NCBI RefSeq assembly: GCF_018860155.1
Contig: NZ_JAHKNI010000006.1
Span: 487,533 to 551,532 of the forward strand
DNA: 64,000 nucleotides
Source: Nocardia albiluteola
Lineage (GTDB): Bacteria > Actinomycetota > Actinomycetes > Mycobacteriales > Mycobacteriaceae
Reading direction: 5' to 3'
The translations under genes and the position numbers were made by a program. Positions 52,322 through 61,261 of this stretch are shown piece after piece. Positions within the stretch are counted from its first letter, which is position 1; each line of letters opens with the position of its first letter. Below the pieces are notes generated by a model that ran no database searches, was not told the origin of the DNA, and worked only from the letters and a program-made list of their open reading frames with translations.

Positions 52322-53329
52322 TCAACGCACCTGCGGGGCGACCTTCTCGCCGAGCAGATCGATCGCGTGCAGCACCCGGTCGTGCGGGAGCGTGCCGACG
52401 CTCGGGTGCAGCATGAAGCGGGAGAGTCCGAGAGTGTCGCGCACGTCGGCGATCTTCTCCGCGACGCGGTCGGGCGTGCCCACGAACAGCGACCCCTCAG
52501 GGGAGCGCAGCGCCTCGAACTGGGTGCGAGTCATTGGGCCCCAGCCGCGTTCGCGGCCAAGTCCGGACATGGCCGCGGCGTAGGGCTCGTAGAAGTCGGC
52601 CACGGCCTGCTCGTCGCTGTCGGCGAGATAGCCGTGCGCGTGCACCGCGACCGGCTGCGGCTCGTGCCCACCCTGCTCGAGCGCGCGGTGATACAGGTCG
52701 ACCAGCGGGCGGAAGCGCGCGGGCTGACCGCCGATGATGGCGATCGCCAGCGGGAGGCCGAGCAGTCCGGCGCGCACCACCGATTCGGGGCTGCCGCCGA
52801 CGGCGATCCACACCGGCAGCGGGCGGTCGGTGCGCGGGTACGCGGTCGTCTCGTGCAGTGCCGGGCGGAATCGTCCGGACCAGGTGACCGGCTCCTCGTC
52901 GCGCAGGCGCAGCAACAGGCCCAGCTTCTCCTCGAAGAGATCGTCGTAGTCGGCGAGGTCGTAGCCGAACAGCGGGAACGATTCGGTGAACGATCCGCGC
53001 CCGGCCATCAGCTCGGCGCGGCCGTTCGAGAGCAGGTCCAGCGTCGCGAACTCCTGGTACAGCCGCACCGGATCGGCGGAGCTGAGGACGCTCACGGCGC
53101 TGGAGAGCTGGATGCGCTCGGTGCGTCCGGCGATGCCGGCCAGCACGACCGCGGGTGCGGATGCGGCGAAGTCCTGCCGGTGATGCTCGCCCACGGCGTA
53201 GATGTCCAGTCCGGCGCGCTCGGCGGCCACCGCCTCCTCGACCACCTGGCGCAACCGCTCGCCCGCGCTCGGCGCCGGACGGCCGCCCACCGCGTGCCGC
53301 TCGGCGAAGGTTGTCAATCCAAGTTCCAT
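52322..53329 (-). CDS. LLM-class flavin-dependent oxidoreductase
   Basis: A 335-residue luciferase-like monooxygenase-fold protein (LGLTTFAERHAVGG at the start, YAVGEHHRQDFAASAP, RIQLSSAVSVLSSADPVR, GRAELMAGRGSFTES, VWIAVGGSPESVVRAGLLG). These are the substrate and F420/FMN sites of the group with mycobacterial homologues such as MSMEG_2249-like or alkanal monooxygenase-type enzymes. The reaction and cofactor (FMN or F420) cannot be fixed. AAGGA precedes the ATG. It is a single gene, convergent with the GntR regulator. Confidence 0.85.
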   Translation of the reverse strand: MELGLTTFAERHAVGGRPAPSAGERLRQVVEEAVAAERAGLDIYAVGEHHRQDFAASAPAVVLAGIAGRTERIQLSSAVSVLSSADPVRLYQEFATLDLLSNGRAELMAGRGSFTESFPLFGYDLADYDDLFEEKLGLLLRLRDEEPVTWSGRFRPALHETTAYPRTDRPLPVWIAVGGSPESVVRAGLLGLPLAIAIIGGQPARFRPLVDLYHRALEQGGHEPQPVAVHAHGYLADSDEQAVADFYEPYAAAMSGLGRERGWGPMTRTQFEALRSPEGSLFVGTPDRVAEKIADVRDTLGLSRFMLHPSVGTLPHDRVLHAIDLLGEKVAPQVR

Positions 53330-53481
53330 TGCCCAGTCCTTCTGATTGGTGCCGCTGATATCGACATCCTAAACGGACCGTGGTCCGGATAAATTCCCCG
53401 GTGTGGGAGGGCGCCGCCGGACCCGCGCGAGGGCCGGGACTAGCCGAGAGACCGGGGTTGGTGTGCGGATAATCTGTTCGC

Positions 53482-54345
53482 ATGGCAGTCCGTACCCGTA
53501 AGGCGCTCGTACCCGGCGTCCAATCCCCGATCCGTGAGGTGCCGCGTTCGATCGCGCGCCCGGAGTACGCGTGGAAGAAGACCGCGAACGAGGGCCACGA
53601 GCCCTGGGTGCAGACGCCCGAGACGATCGAGAAGATGCGCGTCGCAGGCAAGATTGCCGCTCAGGCGCTCGAGGAGGCCGGCAAGGCCGTCGCGCCCGGG
53701 GTCACCACCGACGAGCTCGACCGGATCGCGCACGAGTACATGTGCGATCATGGCGCCTACCCGTCGACCCTGGGCTACAAGGGATTTCCCAAGTCCTGCT
53801 GCACCTCGCTGAACGAGGTGATCTGCCACGGCATCCCGGACTCGACCGTGATCGAGGACGGCGACATCGTCAACATCGACGTGACCGCGTACATCGACGG
53901 CGTGCACGGCGACACCAACGCCACGTTCCTGGCCGGAGACGTCGACGAGGAGGTGCGGCAGCTGGTCGAGCGCACCCGCGAGGCCACCATGCGCGCCATC
54001 AAGGCGGTGCGGCCGGGCCGGGCGCTGAACGTGATCGGCCGCGTCATCGAGTCGTACGCCAACCGCTTCGGCTACGGCGTGGTGCGTGACTTCACCGGTC
54101 ACGGCGTCGGCCCGACCTTCCACAGCGGCTTGGTGATCCTGCACTACGACCAGCCGTCGGTCGAGTCGGTCATCGAACCCGGCATGACGTTCACCATCGA
54201 GCCGATGATCAACCTCGGCGGCATCGACTACGAGATCTGGAAAGACGGCTGGACGGTCGTCACGAAGGACCGCAAGTGGACCGCCCAGTTCGAACACACC
54301 CTGGTCGTGACCGAAGACGGCGCGGAAATCCTGACCCTGCCGTGA
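53482..54345 (+). CDS. map: Type I methionine aminopeptidase, N-terminally extended
   Basis: A 287-residue MetAP. The ~45-residue lead (RTRKALVPGVQSPIREVP) marks the MapB/MetAP1c form of mycobacteria and nocardiae. Metal ligands are visible in order: Asp (NIDVTAYIDGVHGDTNATF), His (GHGVGPTFHSG), Glu (FTIEPMINLGG) and Glu (FEHTLVV). It removes N-terminal Met from nascent proteins, an essential cytosolic step. In mycobacteria this gene follows the PBP block; here ~28 kb of accessory genes separate them. Confidence 0.95.
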   Translation: MAVRTRKALVPGVQSPIREVPRSIARPEYAWKKTANEGHEPWVQTPETIEKMRVAGKIAAQALEEAGKAVAPGVTTDELDRIAHEYMCDHGAYPSTLGYKGFPKSCCTSLNEVICHGIPDSTVIEDGDIVNIDVTAYIDGVHGDTNATFLAGDVDEEVRQLVERTREATMRAIKAVRPGRALNVIGRVIESYANRFGYGVVRDFTGHGVGPTFHSGLVILHYDQPSVESVIEPGMTFTIEPMINLGGIDYEIWKDGWTVVTKDRKWTAQFEHTLVVTEDGAEILTLP

Positions 54346-54370
54346 ACAGCCCCGCACGCCGGAATGCCGT

Positions 54371-56011
54371 GTGGCAGCGCCGAAATGGTTCGAGGCGTTG
54401 CTCCGGCGACCGGGAACGGCAGTTGTGAAGGGCGCGCTGCTGGTCGCCGGAACGACCTCCGACGCGGGCAAAAGCGTTGTCGTGGCCGGGATCTGCCGCA
54501 TGCTGGTCCGGCGGGGCGTCCGGGTCGCCCCGTTCAAGGCGCAGAACATGTCCAACAACTCCGTGGTCGCCCTCGACGGCGGGGAGATCGGGCGGGCGCA
54601 GGCGTTGCAGGCGCGGGCGTGTGGGCTCGAACCGAGCGTGCGGTTCAATCCGGTGCTGCTCAAGCCCGGCAGCGACCGGCGCTCGCAGCTGGTGGTGCGC
54701 GGTCGAGCGGTGGGCACGGTCGGCGCGAAGGACTACTTCCGGCACCGGCAGCACCTGCTGGGCGTCGTTGCCGACGAATTGGCCGCGCTGCGTGCCGAAT
54801 TCGACGTGGTGATCTGCGAGGGCGCGGGATCGCCCGCCGAGATCAACCTGCGTGCAACGGATCTGGCGAACATGGGGCTGGCCCGGGCGGCCGATCTTCC
54901 GGTCGTGCTGGTCGGCGACATCGATCGCGGCGGGGTGCTCGCGCATCTGTTCGGCACCGTGGCGATCCTGGAACCCGATGACCAGCGGCTCATTTCGGGA
55001 TTCATCGTCAACAAGTTCCGCGGCGATGTGGACCTGCTGCGCCCCGGGCTCGACCGTTTGACCGCGCTCACCGGCCGGCCCACCCTCGGCGTGTTGCCCT
55101 TCGCCGAGGGACTGTGGATCGACGCGGAGGACTCGCTCGGCACGCTCGCCGACGCCCCGGTCGGCCGCTCGCGCCCGCCGCTGGGTTCGCAGTGGCTGAC
55201 CGTCGCCGCGATCCGGCTGCCACGCATCTCCAACTCCACCGATATCGAGGCGCTGGCCTGCGAGCCCGGGGTCAGCGTGCGCTGGGTGGACGACCCCTCC
55301 CGCCTCGCCGATGCCGACCTGGTGGTCCTGCCCGGCAGCAAGTCCACGGTCGGCGATCTGGAATGGTTGCGCCGCACCGGAATCGCCGAGGCCGTGGTCG
55401 CGCGAGCCGCCGCGGGCCGCCCGATCCTGGGCATCTGTGGCGGTTACCAGATGCTGGCGGAACGCATATTCGACGAGGTCGAATCGGCCTCCGGCGCGGT
55501 CGCGGGCCTGGGCCTGCTGGAGCTGGACATCGAGTTCGCCGAGCCGAAGGTGCTGCGGCACACCACCGGTCGAGGCGCGAGCCAGGCCTTCCATGCCTCC
55601 GATGACGCGCCCGCCACGGCCCCCGCCCCGGCGCCGGCCGGTACGGCGGGAGTCCCGATGCACGGCTACGAGATTCATTACGGCCGGGTGCGGCGCAGCG
55701 GTGACCGGGGGTGGCTCGAGCTCGCCGACGGGAGCACCGAAGGCAGTGTGCGCGGGGCGATCTGGGGGACCCATCTGCACGGGCTGCTGGAGTCCGACGA
55801 TTTCCGCCGTGCCTGGCTGTGCGAGGTCGCCGCCCGGGCGGGACGCCCGGGATTCCGCGTGGCAGAGGATATTTCGGTCGCCGCCGAGCGTGAGTCCCAG
55901 CTGGATCTGCTCGCCGACCTGATCGAGAAGCATCTCGACACCGCCACCCTCGAGCAGTTGATCACCGCGGGCGCCACGCCCGGCGTACCCACCCTCACCG
56001 TGCGCCGCTGA
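54371..56011 (+). CDS. cobQ: Cobyric acid synthase
   Basis: A 546-residue glutamine-dependent amidase of adenosylcobalamin synthesis: it amidates four side-chain carboxyls of adenosylcobyrinic a,c-diamide. N-terminal DTBS-like domain: GTTSDAGKS with PFKAQNMSNNS (about 26-60), GDIDRGGV; C-terminal GATase: ICGGYQML with catalytic Cys near 363, and His in MHGYEIHYGR and GTHLHGL. A GTG at 54425 would give a start nearer most family members. It lies 25 bp after map. Mycobacterial cobQ1 is elsewhere, so this position differs from H37Rv. Confidence 0.94.
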   Translation: MAAPKWFEALLRRPGTAVVKGALLVAGTTSDAGKSVVVAGICRMLVRRGVRVAPFKAQNMSNNSVVALDGGEIGRAQALQARACGLEPSVRFNPVLLKPGSDRRSQLVVRGRAVGTVGAKDYFRHRQHLLGVVADELAALRAEFDVVICEGAGSPAEINLRATDLANMGLARAADLPVVLVGDIDRGGVLAHLFGTVAILEPDDQRLISGFIVNKFRGDVDLLRPGLDRLTALTGRPTLGVLPFAEGLWIDAEDSLGTLADAPVGRSRPPLGSQWLTVAAIRLPRISNSTDIEALACEPGVSVRWVDDPSRLADADLVVLPGSKSTVGDLEWLRRTGIAEAVVARAAAGRPILGICGGYQMLAERIFDEVESASGAVAGLGLLELDIEFAEPKVLRHTTGRGASQAFHASDDAPATAPAPAPAGTAGVPMHGYEIHYGRVRRSGDRGWLELADGSTEGSVRGAIWGTHLHGLLESDDFRRAWLCEVAARAGRPGFRVAEDISVAAERESQLDLLADLIEKHLDTATLEQLITAGATPGVPTLTVRR

Positions 56012-56078
56012 CCGACGGCGGCTGCCGTGGCCGACGACACGCGGTCCGACCGGCGGGCGCCGTGTAGCGTGGAGCGTC

Positions 56079-56642
56079 ATGGAAACTCGGCGGATCGCGG
56101 TCGGTGACCGCGCGTGGACCGTCCGAATCGGCGGCGAGCAGTTCCGGCACACCGTTGTACTGCTGCCGGACGCCCAGGCGGCGGCCGATGTCTACGACCA
56201 GGTGTGTGCCCGGCTGCACACCTCCGACCTTCGCACGATCGCGTTCGAGAGCATCGACGGGCTGGATGCGCCGACGGTCTACAGCATTCTCGACGAGCTC
56301 GGTGTGCCGTGGGCGAACCTCGCCGGTTGCGGCGCCGGCGCGGACCTGGCCTGGCAGCTGGCCGCGCGCGGCTTCGGCCGGGTGATGGGCCTGGTCGTCG
56401 CCGGGCGCGGGCATCCCGCGGCCCCGGGCGCGGACGGCGTCGTCGCGGACTCCACCTGCCCCGCGGTGGAGATCCCGACGACCGTCATCGCCACCAAACG
56501 GCTGCCGCGCACGGTCGCCGAGACCGCCGGACGGCACGTCTGGGGCGAATTCCGGGTGGCGCAGGTCGACGTCGCCGAACCCGCCACCGAGGCCGCGCAG
56601 GAATTGGCGACCGAGATCGTGCTGCGCAGCGGGCAGTGGTGA
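56079..56642 (+). CDS. Alpha/beta-hydrolase-fold protein without nucleophile (187 aa)
   Basis: A short cytosolic protein with the strand/helix order of an alpha/beta hydrolase: HTVVLLPDAQAAADVYDQV, LRTIAFESIDGL, then the elbow position ANLAGCGAGADLAWQLAARG, where the expected Ser is replaced by Gly (GCGAG, usually GxSxG), and VMGLVVAGRGHP. The cap and late His regions are reduced. It is therefore probably non-catalytic, perhaps a binding or scaffold role. It lies 67 bp after cobQ and converges with a true hydrolase 1 bp away. I do not recognise a named family. Confidence 0.65.
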   Translation: METRRIAVGDRAWTVRIGGEQFRHTVVLLPDAQAAADVYDQVCARLHTSDLRTIAFESIDGLDAPTVYSILDELGVPWANLAGCGAGADLAWQLAARGFGRVMGLVVAGRGHPAAPGADGVVADSTCPAVEIPTTVIATKRLPRTVAETAGRHVWGEFRVAQVDVAEPATEAAQELATEIVLRSGQW

Positions 56643-56643
56643 G

Positions 56644-57783
56644 TTAGTCCTGTCGCTGCGCCAGCCAGCGCAGCCAGGAGTCCAGCTCCCCGAACGCCTG
56701 CGTGCGCACCGGCGCCGCGGACAGGAACACGTCATGGCGCGCGCCCTCGATCGGCACGATGTTCGTCCGCCCGCCCAGGCAGCCCGACCAGCGCTGGATC
56801 TGTCGCACGTCCAGCACCACGTCGGCCACGTCGGCCGCCGGCCCGTAGGCGCGCATGAACCGGGTGACCTTGGAGCGCAGGATGAGCGCGGGCACCCCGA
56901 TGTCCAGACCGCGCTGCAGCCGCGCGTGCCCGCGCCGGATCGCACGCAGCCAGCCGAAGTGCACCGGGAAACCGGTCAGCGGCTTCCAATCCAGGTTGTA
57001 GTCCCATTCGCCCGCCACGCTCTGATGCAGGCTGTCGCCGTAGGTGGTCAGCTCCGCGCCGGGCATGCGGGTCATCGCCCGCAGCCGGCCCAGCCCGTCG
57101 ATCAGGGGCGTGCCGATGGTCCGGTAGTAGGACGGCCCCTGCAGGTCGAACCACGGGCTGTTCAGGACCAGGCCGGTCACCCCGGCGGTGCCCTCGGCGC
57201 TGCGCAGCCGGTCCAGCCACAGCGAGGCGACCAGGCCGCCGGTCGAGTGGGCCATCACCAGCACGGGCAGGCCGGTCTCCTCGCGCACGATGCGCAGCGC
57301 CTCGTTCAGCTCGGCGTCGTAGAGCGCCAGATCGCTCACGTAGTGGGGAGTCTGGCCGGGCAGTCGCGAGCGTCCGCACTTGCGCAGATCCAGCGCGTAG
57401 AAGCGGTGCGACTGCGCGGCCATGTGCTCGGCCAAGTGCTGCTGGAAGAAGTAGTCGGTGAAGCCGTGCACGTAGAGCACCGCCGCGGTGGGCGCGTCGG
57501 TGCCGGGCACGGTGGCTCGGGATGCCGCGTCGCCGGGGTCGGATGCGGCGTCCGCGGTCCCGGAGGTGGCCGGGGTGGGGTCGTCGGAGCCGGCATCGGC
57601 GGCCGGGGAGCCGGTGTACCGGACCAGGGTGGCCTCCACCGTGCCCTCGCCGTCCGGGTCGTCGCCCAGCGGGATGCGGCGCTGTTCGTACCCCGCGCCC
57701 AGCACATCGGGCTGCCAGGGGTCGGTCCGTGGTTGTGCTAGCGGCGTTCGTTTGGTCACAACTCCACGATATTCGACCCGCAT
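56644..57783 (-). CDS. Alpha/beta hydrolase (lysophospholipase/monoacylglycerol lipase-like)
   Basis: A 379-residue serine hydrolase. HGFTDYFFQQHLAEHMAAQ (oxyanion region), DLRKCGRSRLPGQTPHYVSDLALYD, the nucleophile elbow MAHSTGG (Ser near residue 179) and the late His in EGARHDVFLS match the lipase 2/MGLL group; a ~45-residue Ala/Asp/Pro low-complexity insert (TGSPAADAGSDDPT onward) precedes the first strand. The mycobacterial counterpart (Rv2854, as I recall) lies in the same position before mqo. It probably hydrolyses lysolipids or monoacylglycerols. No signal peptide. Confidence 0.88.
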   Translation of the reverse strand: MRVEYRGVVTKRTPLAQPRTDPWQPDVLGAGYEQRRIPLGDDPDGEGTVEATLVRYTGSPAADAGSDDPTPATSGTADAASDPGDAASRATVPGTDAPTAAVLYVHGFTDYFFQQHLAEHMAAQSHRFYALDLRKCGRSRLPGQTPHYVSDLALYDAELNEALRIVREETGLPVLVMAHSTGGLVASLWLDRLRSAEGTAGVTGLVLNSPWFDLQGPSYYRTIGTPLIDGLGRLRAMTRMPGAELTTYGDSLHQSVAGEWDYNLDWKPLTGFPVHFGWLRAIRRGHARLQRGLDIGVPALILRSKVTRFMRAYGPAADVADVVLDVRQIQRWSGCLGGRTNIVPIEGARHDVFLSAAPVRTQAFGELDSWLRWLAQRQD

Positions 57784-58003
57784 TCGACCCGCTCAGCGAC
57801 GTGAGCGGCGCCGAATGCCCGGTCGGAGCGGGTGTAGGAGTTTGGAGAATGGGGCATGGACAGGGGCAGAATTAGGTTGAAGTGAACGGCGGGTAACCTC
57901 AGGCCCGCCCTACTTGCCGGAATTCCGGTGACGCACAACACAATGGCCAGAGTTGGTCCGCCCGGAGGCGACCGCGCACAAGGACAAGGAAGTCGGAGTA
58001 CCC

Positions 58004-59518
58004 GTGCCGAACGCTGCGATGACTGAAAAGACCGATGTAGTCCTCATCGGTGCCGGCATCATGAGTGCCACCCTGGGCGCGCTGCTTCGCCAGCTGCAGC
58101 CCGACTGGTCCATCACGATGTTCGAGCGCCTCGACGCCGCCGCTCCGGAGAGCAGTGACCCGTGGAACAACGCGGGCACCGGCCATTCCGCCCTGTGCGA
58201 GCTGAACTACACACCGCAGAAGGCCGACGGCTCGGTCGATGTCTCCAAGGCCGTCGACATCAACGAGCGCTTCCAGGTCTCGCGGCAGTTCTGGTCCTAC
58301 GCCGTGGAGAACGGCGTGCTGGGCAGCCCGTCCGAGTTCATCAACCCGGTTCCGCACGTCAGCTTCACCCACGGCGCCGACGGCGTGGACTACCTGCGCA
58401 AGCGCTACGAGGCGCTGGCCCGGCACCCGCTGTTCGAGGGCATGGAGTTCATCGACTCGCCCGACGAGTTCGCCGCGCGCCTGCCGCTGATGGCCAAGGG
58501 CCGCGACTTCTCCGATCCGGTCGCGCTGAACTGGAGCTCCAAGGGCACCGACATCGACTTCGGTTCGCTCACCAAGCAGCTGCTGGCCTACCTGGGCCGC
58601 TCGGGTGCCGATATCGCGTTCGGCACCGAGGTGCGCAACCTGAACAAGCAGTCCGACGGCAGCTGGAACGTCAAGGTGCGCAACACCCGTACCGGCGCGG
58701 TCCGCACGGTGAACGCGAAGTTCGTCTTCGTCGGCGCCGGTGGCTACGCGCTGCCGCTGCTGCAGCACTCCGGGATCAAGGAGATCGCGGGCTTCGCCGG
58801 ATTCCCGGTCAGCGGCCAGTTCTTCCGGTGCACCAACCCGGAGCTGATCACCCAGCACGAGGCCAAGGTGTACGGCGCGGCCGCGGTCGGCGCGCCGCCG
58901 ATGTCGGTGCCGCACCTGGACACTCGCGTGATCGGCGGCAAGCGCGGCCTGCTGTTCGGCCCCTACGCGGGCTGGACGCCGAAGTTCCTCAAGGACGGCA
59001 AGTACGGCGACCTGTTCAAGTCGATCCGTCCCGGCAATCTCACCCCCATGCTCGGCGTCGGCCTCACCGAGATGGGCCTGGTCAAGTACCTGGTCAGCGA
59101 GCTGCTCAAGTCCCCGGCGGGCAAGGTGAACGCCATGGAGGAGTTCGTCCCGCGCGCCGACGGGCACGATTGGGAGCTGATCACCGCCGGGCAGCGCGTG
59201 CAGATCATCCGCCGCAAGGGCGCCGGCGGCGTGCTCGAGCTCGGCACCGCCGTCATCACCGCGGCCGACGGTTCGATCGCGGGTCTGCTCGGCGCCTCGC
59301 CGGGCGCCTCCACCTGCGTCAGCGCCATGCTCGACGTGCTGCAGCGGTGCTTCCCGCGCGAATACGCCGATTGGACACCGCAACTCAAGGCCATGGTGCC
59401 GTCGTTGGGCGTCAAGCTGTCGGAGAACCAGGGTCTGTACCAGGAGATCTGGGACTGGTCGTCCCGGGCGCTGGGCCTGGTCGGCAACACTCCGCAGGCA
59501 GAACTCGCGCAAAACTGA
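58004..59518 (+). CDS. mqo: Malate:quinone oxidoreductase
   Basis: A 504-residue FAD enzyme on the inner face of the membrane that oxidises malate to oxaloacetate and reduces menaquinone (TCA cycle). FAD motif VVLIGAGIMSATLGALL near residue 12; signature NNAGTGHSALCELNYTP near 55; YLRKRYEALARHPLF; LFGPYAGWTPKFL; and the C-terminal LLGASPGASTCVSAML. GTG 58004 follows GGAG by 7 bases and is preferred to ATG 58019 (MTEKTDV), which is also widespread as a start. Followed by GNAT as in mycobacteria. Confidence 0.95.
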   Translation: MPNAAMTEKTDVVLIGAGIMSATLGALLRQLQPDWSITMFERLDAAAPESSDPWNNAGTGHSALCELNYTPQKADGSVDVSKAVDINERFQVSRQFWSYAVENGVLGSPSEFINPVPHVSFTHGADGVDYLRKRYEALARHPLFEGMEFIDSPDEFAARLPLMAKGRDFSDPVALNWSSKGTDIDFGSLTKQLLAYLGRSGADIAFGTEVRNLNKQSDGSWNVKVRNTRTGAVRTVNAKFVFVGAGGYALPLLQHSGIKEIAGFAGFPVSGQFFRCTNPELITQHEAKVYGAAAVGAPPMSVPHLDTRVIGGKRGLLFGPYAGWTPKFLKDGKYGDLFKSIRPGNLTPMLGVGLTEMGLVKYLVSELLKSPAGKVNAMEEFVPRADGHDWELITAGQRVQIIRRKGAGGVLELGTAVITAADGSIAGLLGASPGASTCVSAMLDVLQRCFPREYADWTPQLKAMVPSLGVKLSENQGLYQEIWDWSSRALGLVGNTPQAELAQN

Positions 59519-59539
59519 ACTATGTGATAGCAAGGCGCG

Positions 59540-59989
59540 ATGATGTCAACGGTTGCTCTCAAACGGTCCTGGGCCGCGGATCTCGACACCGCCACCCTGT
59601 ACAAGCTGTTGAAGCTTCGTGTCGAAGTGTTCGTCGTCGAGCAGAAGTGCGCATATCCCGAGCTGGACGGGTTCGATCTGCTGCCGGAGACCCGGCACCT
59701 GTGGCTCGACGACGAGGGTGAGGCAATCAGCACCCTGCGGCTGCTCGAGGAACACGCGGACGGGGTGAAATCGTTCCGCATCGGCCGCCTGTGCACCGCG
59801 CCCGCGGCCCGCGGACACGGGTACACCACGCGGCTGTTGCAGGCGGCGCTGGCCGAAACCGGTTCGGCCACCGTGCGTCTGAACGCGCAGACCTATCTGA
59901 AGGATATGTACATCAAGCACGGCTTCGCGGTCGACGGCGACGAGTACATCGAGGACGGCATCCCGCACATTCCGATGCGACGGGGTTGA
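59540..59989 (+). CDS. ElaA-family GNAT acetyltransferase
   Basis: A 149-residue GNAT protein of the ElaA type: LYKLLKLRVEVFVVEQKCAYPELDGFD, then RIGRLCTAPAARGHGYTTRLLQAAL (acetyl-CoA P-loop) and LNAQTYLKDMYIKHGF (read as separate segments). Substrate unknown; small ElaA-like N-acetyltransferases are conserved next to mqo in mycobacteria, and the 21-bp gap indicates co-transcription. ATG at 59540 with an immediately following ATG at 59543. Confidence 0.88.
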   Translation: MMSTVALKRSWAADLDTATLYKLLKLRVEVFVVEQKCAYPELDGFDLLPETRHLWLDDEGEAISTLRLLEEHADGVKSFRIGRLCTAPAARGHGYTTRLLQAALAETGSATVRLNAQTYLKDMYIKHGFAVDGDEYIEDGIPHIPMRRG

Positions 59990-59995
59990 TGCTCA

Positions 59996-60025
59996 GGTCC
60001 CGCAATCGAGAACGATTGCGGGACC
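59996..60025. terminator. Bidirectional terminator hairpin
   Basis: GGTCCCGCAATCG (59996-60008) pairs perfectly with CGATTGCGGGACC (60013-60025) around loop AGAA, between the convergent GNAT and EI24-like genes. Confidence 0.8.
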
Positions 60026-60039
60026 GCCTGTTCGGATCC

Positions 60040-60783
60040 TCAGTGCCGAGCGGGAGCCGGCGCCGTGCGGCACACCTCGCGGGTGAGCATGGTCGCGCCC
60101 GCGACCGCCCCCGGCATCAGGAATACCGCGACGAACGGCACCAGAAATGCCACCGCGAGCGGAATTCCGAAGCCCCACACCAGCATCCGGCGCGAGCGCA
60201 GCAATCGCAGCTGCCGCCGCAGATCGATGCCGCGCCGCTGCATCGCCACCGTGGTCAGCTCCTGGACCAGAAAGAATCCGGTGACGCCGATGCCGATCAA
60301 CGGGATCACCGTCTGCCCGATCACAGGCAGGAATCCGGCCACGAACAGCGCCGCGCCCCAGACCGCGGCCCGCAGCACCAGCAGGATTCCGTCCCCGATC
60401 ATCCGTCCCACCGGCAGCCCCGACTCGGGCACCGGAATTCCGGGCGACATCGACTGCTCGACGTGCCCGGACAGCGCCTCGTAGAACGGCTGCCCCAGCG
60501 CGAGGGTCAGCGCCGTGAACGTGATCACCGCCAGGAACAGGCACAACACCATCAGCAGCACGTCCAGGAAACCGCGCAGCACCCCCGGCCACGGCGCGGC
60601 CCAATGATCGGCGAAGGGCGTCGCCCACGTCACGAGGTCGCCGACGAACAATCCCAGCGCCACGATCGCGGCCAGATACAGTGCCAGCGCGATGAGCCCG
60701 GGAATCAGCCCGAACCCCAGCTGACGCCGATGCGCCCCCACCCAACGCTGCCCCTGCAGCAGATATCCGAATCCGGTTGCCAT
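60040..60783 (-). CDS. EI24/CysZ-like membrane protein
   Basis: A 247-residue integral membrane protein of the EI24 (DUF540) family with about five helices: LGFGLIPGLIALALYLAAIVALG, FLDVLLMVLCLFLAVITF, LLVLRAAVWGAALFVAGFLPVIG, QTVIPLIGIGVTGFFLVQEL, VWGFGIPLAVAFLVPFVAV. The conserved PFYEALSGHVE segment after helix 2 is the family mark. CysZ members are sulphate-uptake proteins in enteric bacteria; in actinobacteria the role is untested. ATG 60783 chosen; the ribosome site is weak. Confidence 0.85.
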   Translation of the reverse strand: MATGFGYLLQGQRWVGAHRRQLGFGLIPGLIALALYLAAIVALGLFVGDLVTWATPFADHWAAPWPGVLRGFLDVLLMVLCLFLAVITFTALTLALGQPFYEALSGHVEQSMSPGIPVPESGLPVGRMIGDGILLVLRAAVWGAALFVAGFLPVIGQTVIPLIGIGVTGFFLVQELTTVAMQRRGIDLRRQLRLLRSRRMLVWGFGIPLAVAFLVPFVAVFLMPGAVAGATMLTREVCRTAPAPARH

Positions 60784-61261
60784 ATCACGCACGCGCGCAG
60801 CATATGTGGTGTGCAAGCCGAAAGCGATTGCTGTAGCTGGAATTCCGGACGGGTTTTGCCGTAGCCGTTCGCACACAATTGCATCGGGCTGGTTCGTCCG
60901 GGCGCGAAATCCGTTGATCGGGCCGGGCTTCTCACGGCAGGCGCTGGCCCAGCCCCAGGCGGTGGCGCCGGGCGCGGTCCCACCACCCGTGCTCGACACC
61001 GAGATTGTCATAGCCGAGGGTTTCGGCAACCTCGCGTTGGTCCGGGGATCGTGAGGGCAGCCCTGTGCTCGGCGATCGCGCGGAGCAGATCAGGCCGCCC
61101 GCGTCGGCAGGTTCCGCGGTGGGCCCGATCGGCGCGGGGCCATATCGGGCCGCATCGCGAGTGCTGATCGCCGGATAGACGGGTGTGAAGGATTGTGTGG
61201 GTGCGATTGCTCACGTGAGGGCGGCGAGGGCGGGACGCGCCCGGCCCAATAGAGTTGGGGA
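60784..61261. other. 478-bp divergent intergenic region
   Basis: No supported gene. A minus-strand open frame reaching 60935 ends in a plausible-looking RARRHRLGLGQRLP but has no start codon over its ~90 codons, so it may be a remnant. No clear operator palindrome, riboswitch or tRNA was found; the local base composition is not unusual. It should contain promoters for the EI24-like gene and the Mg-chelatase-like gene. Confidence 0.5.

Noticed and set aside
60935..61210. Minus-strand open frame upstream of the EI24-like gene with a plausible C-terminal segment
   Set aside because: No ATG, GTG or TTG start in frame across its length and no recognised domain; perhaps a remnant, not annotated as a gene.
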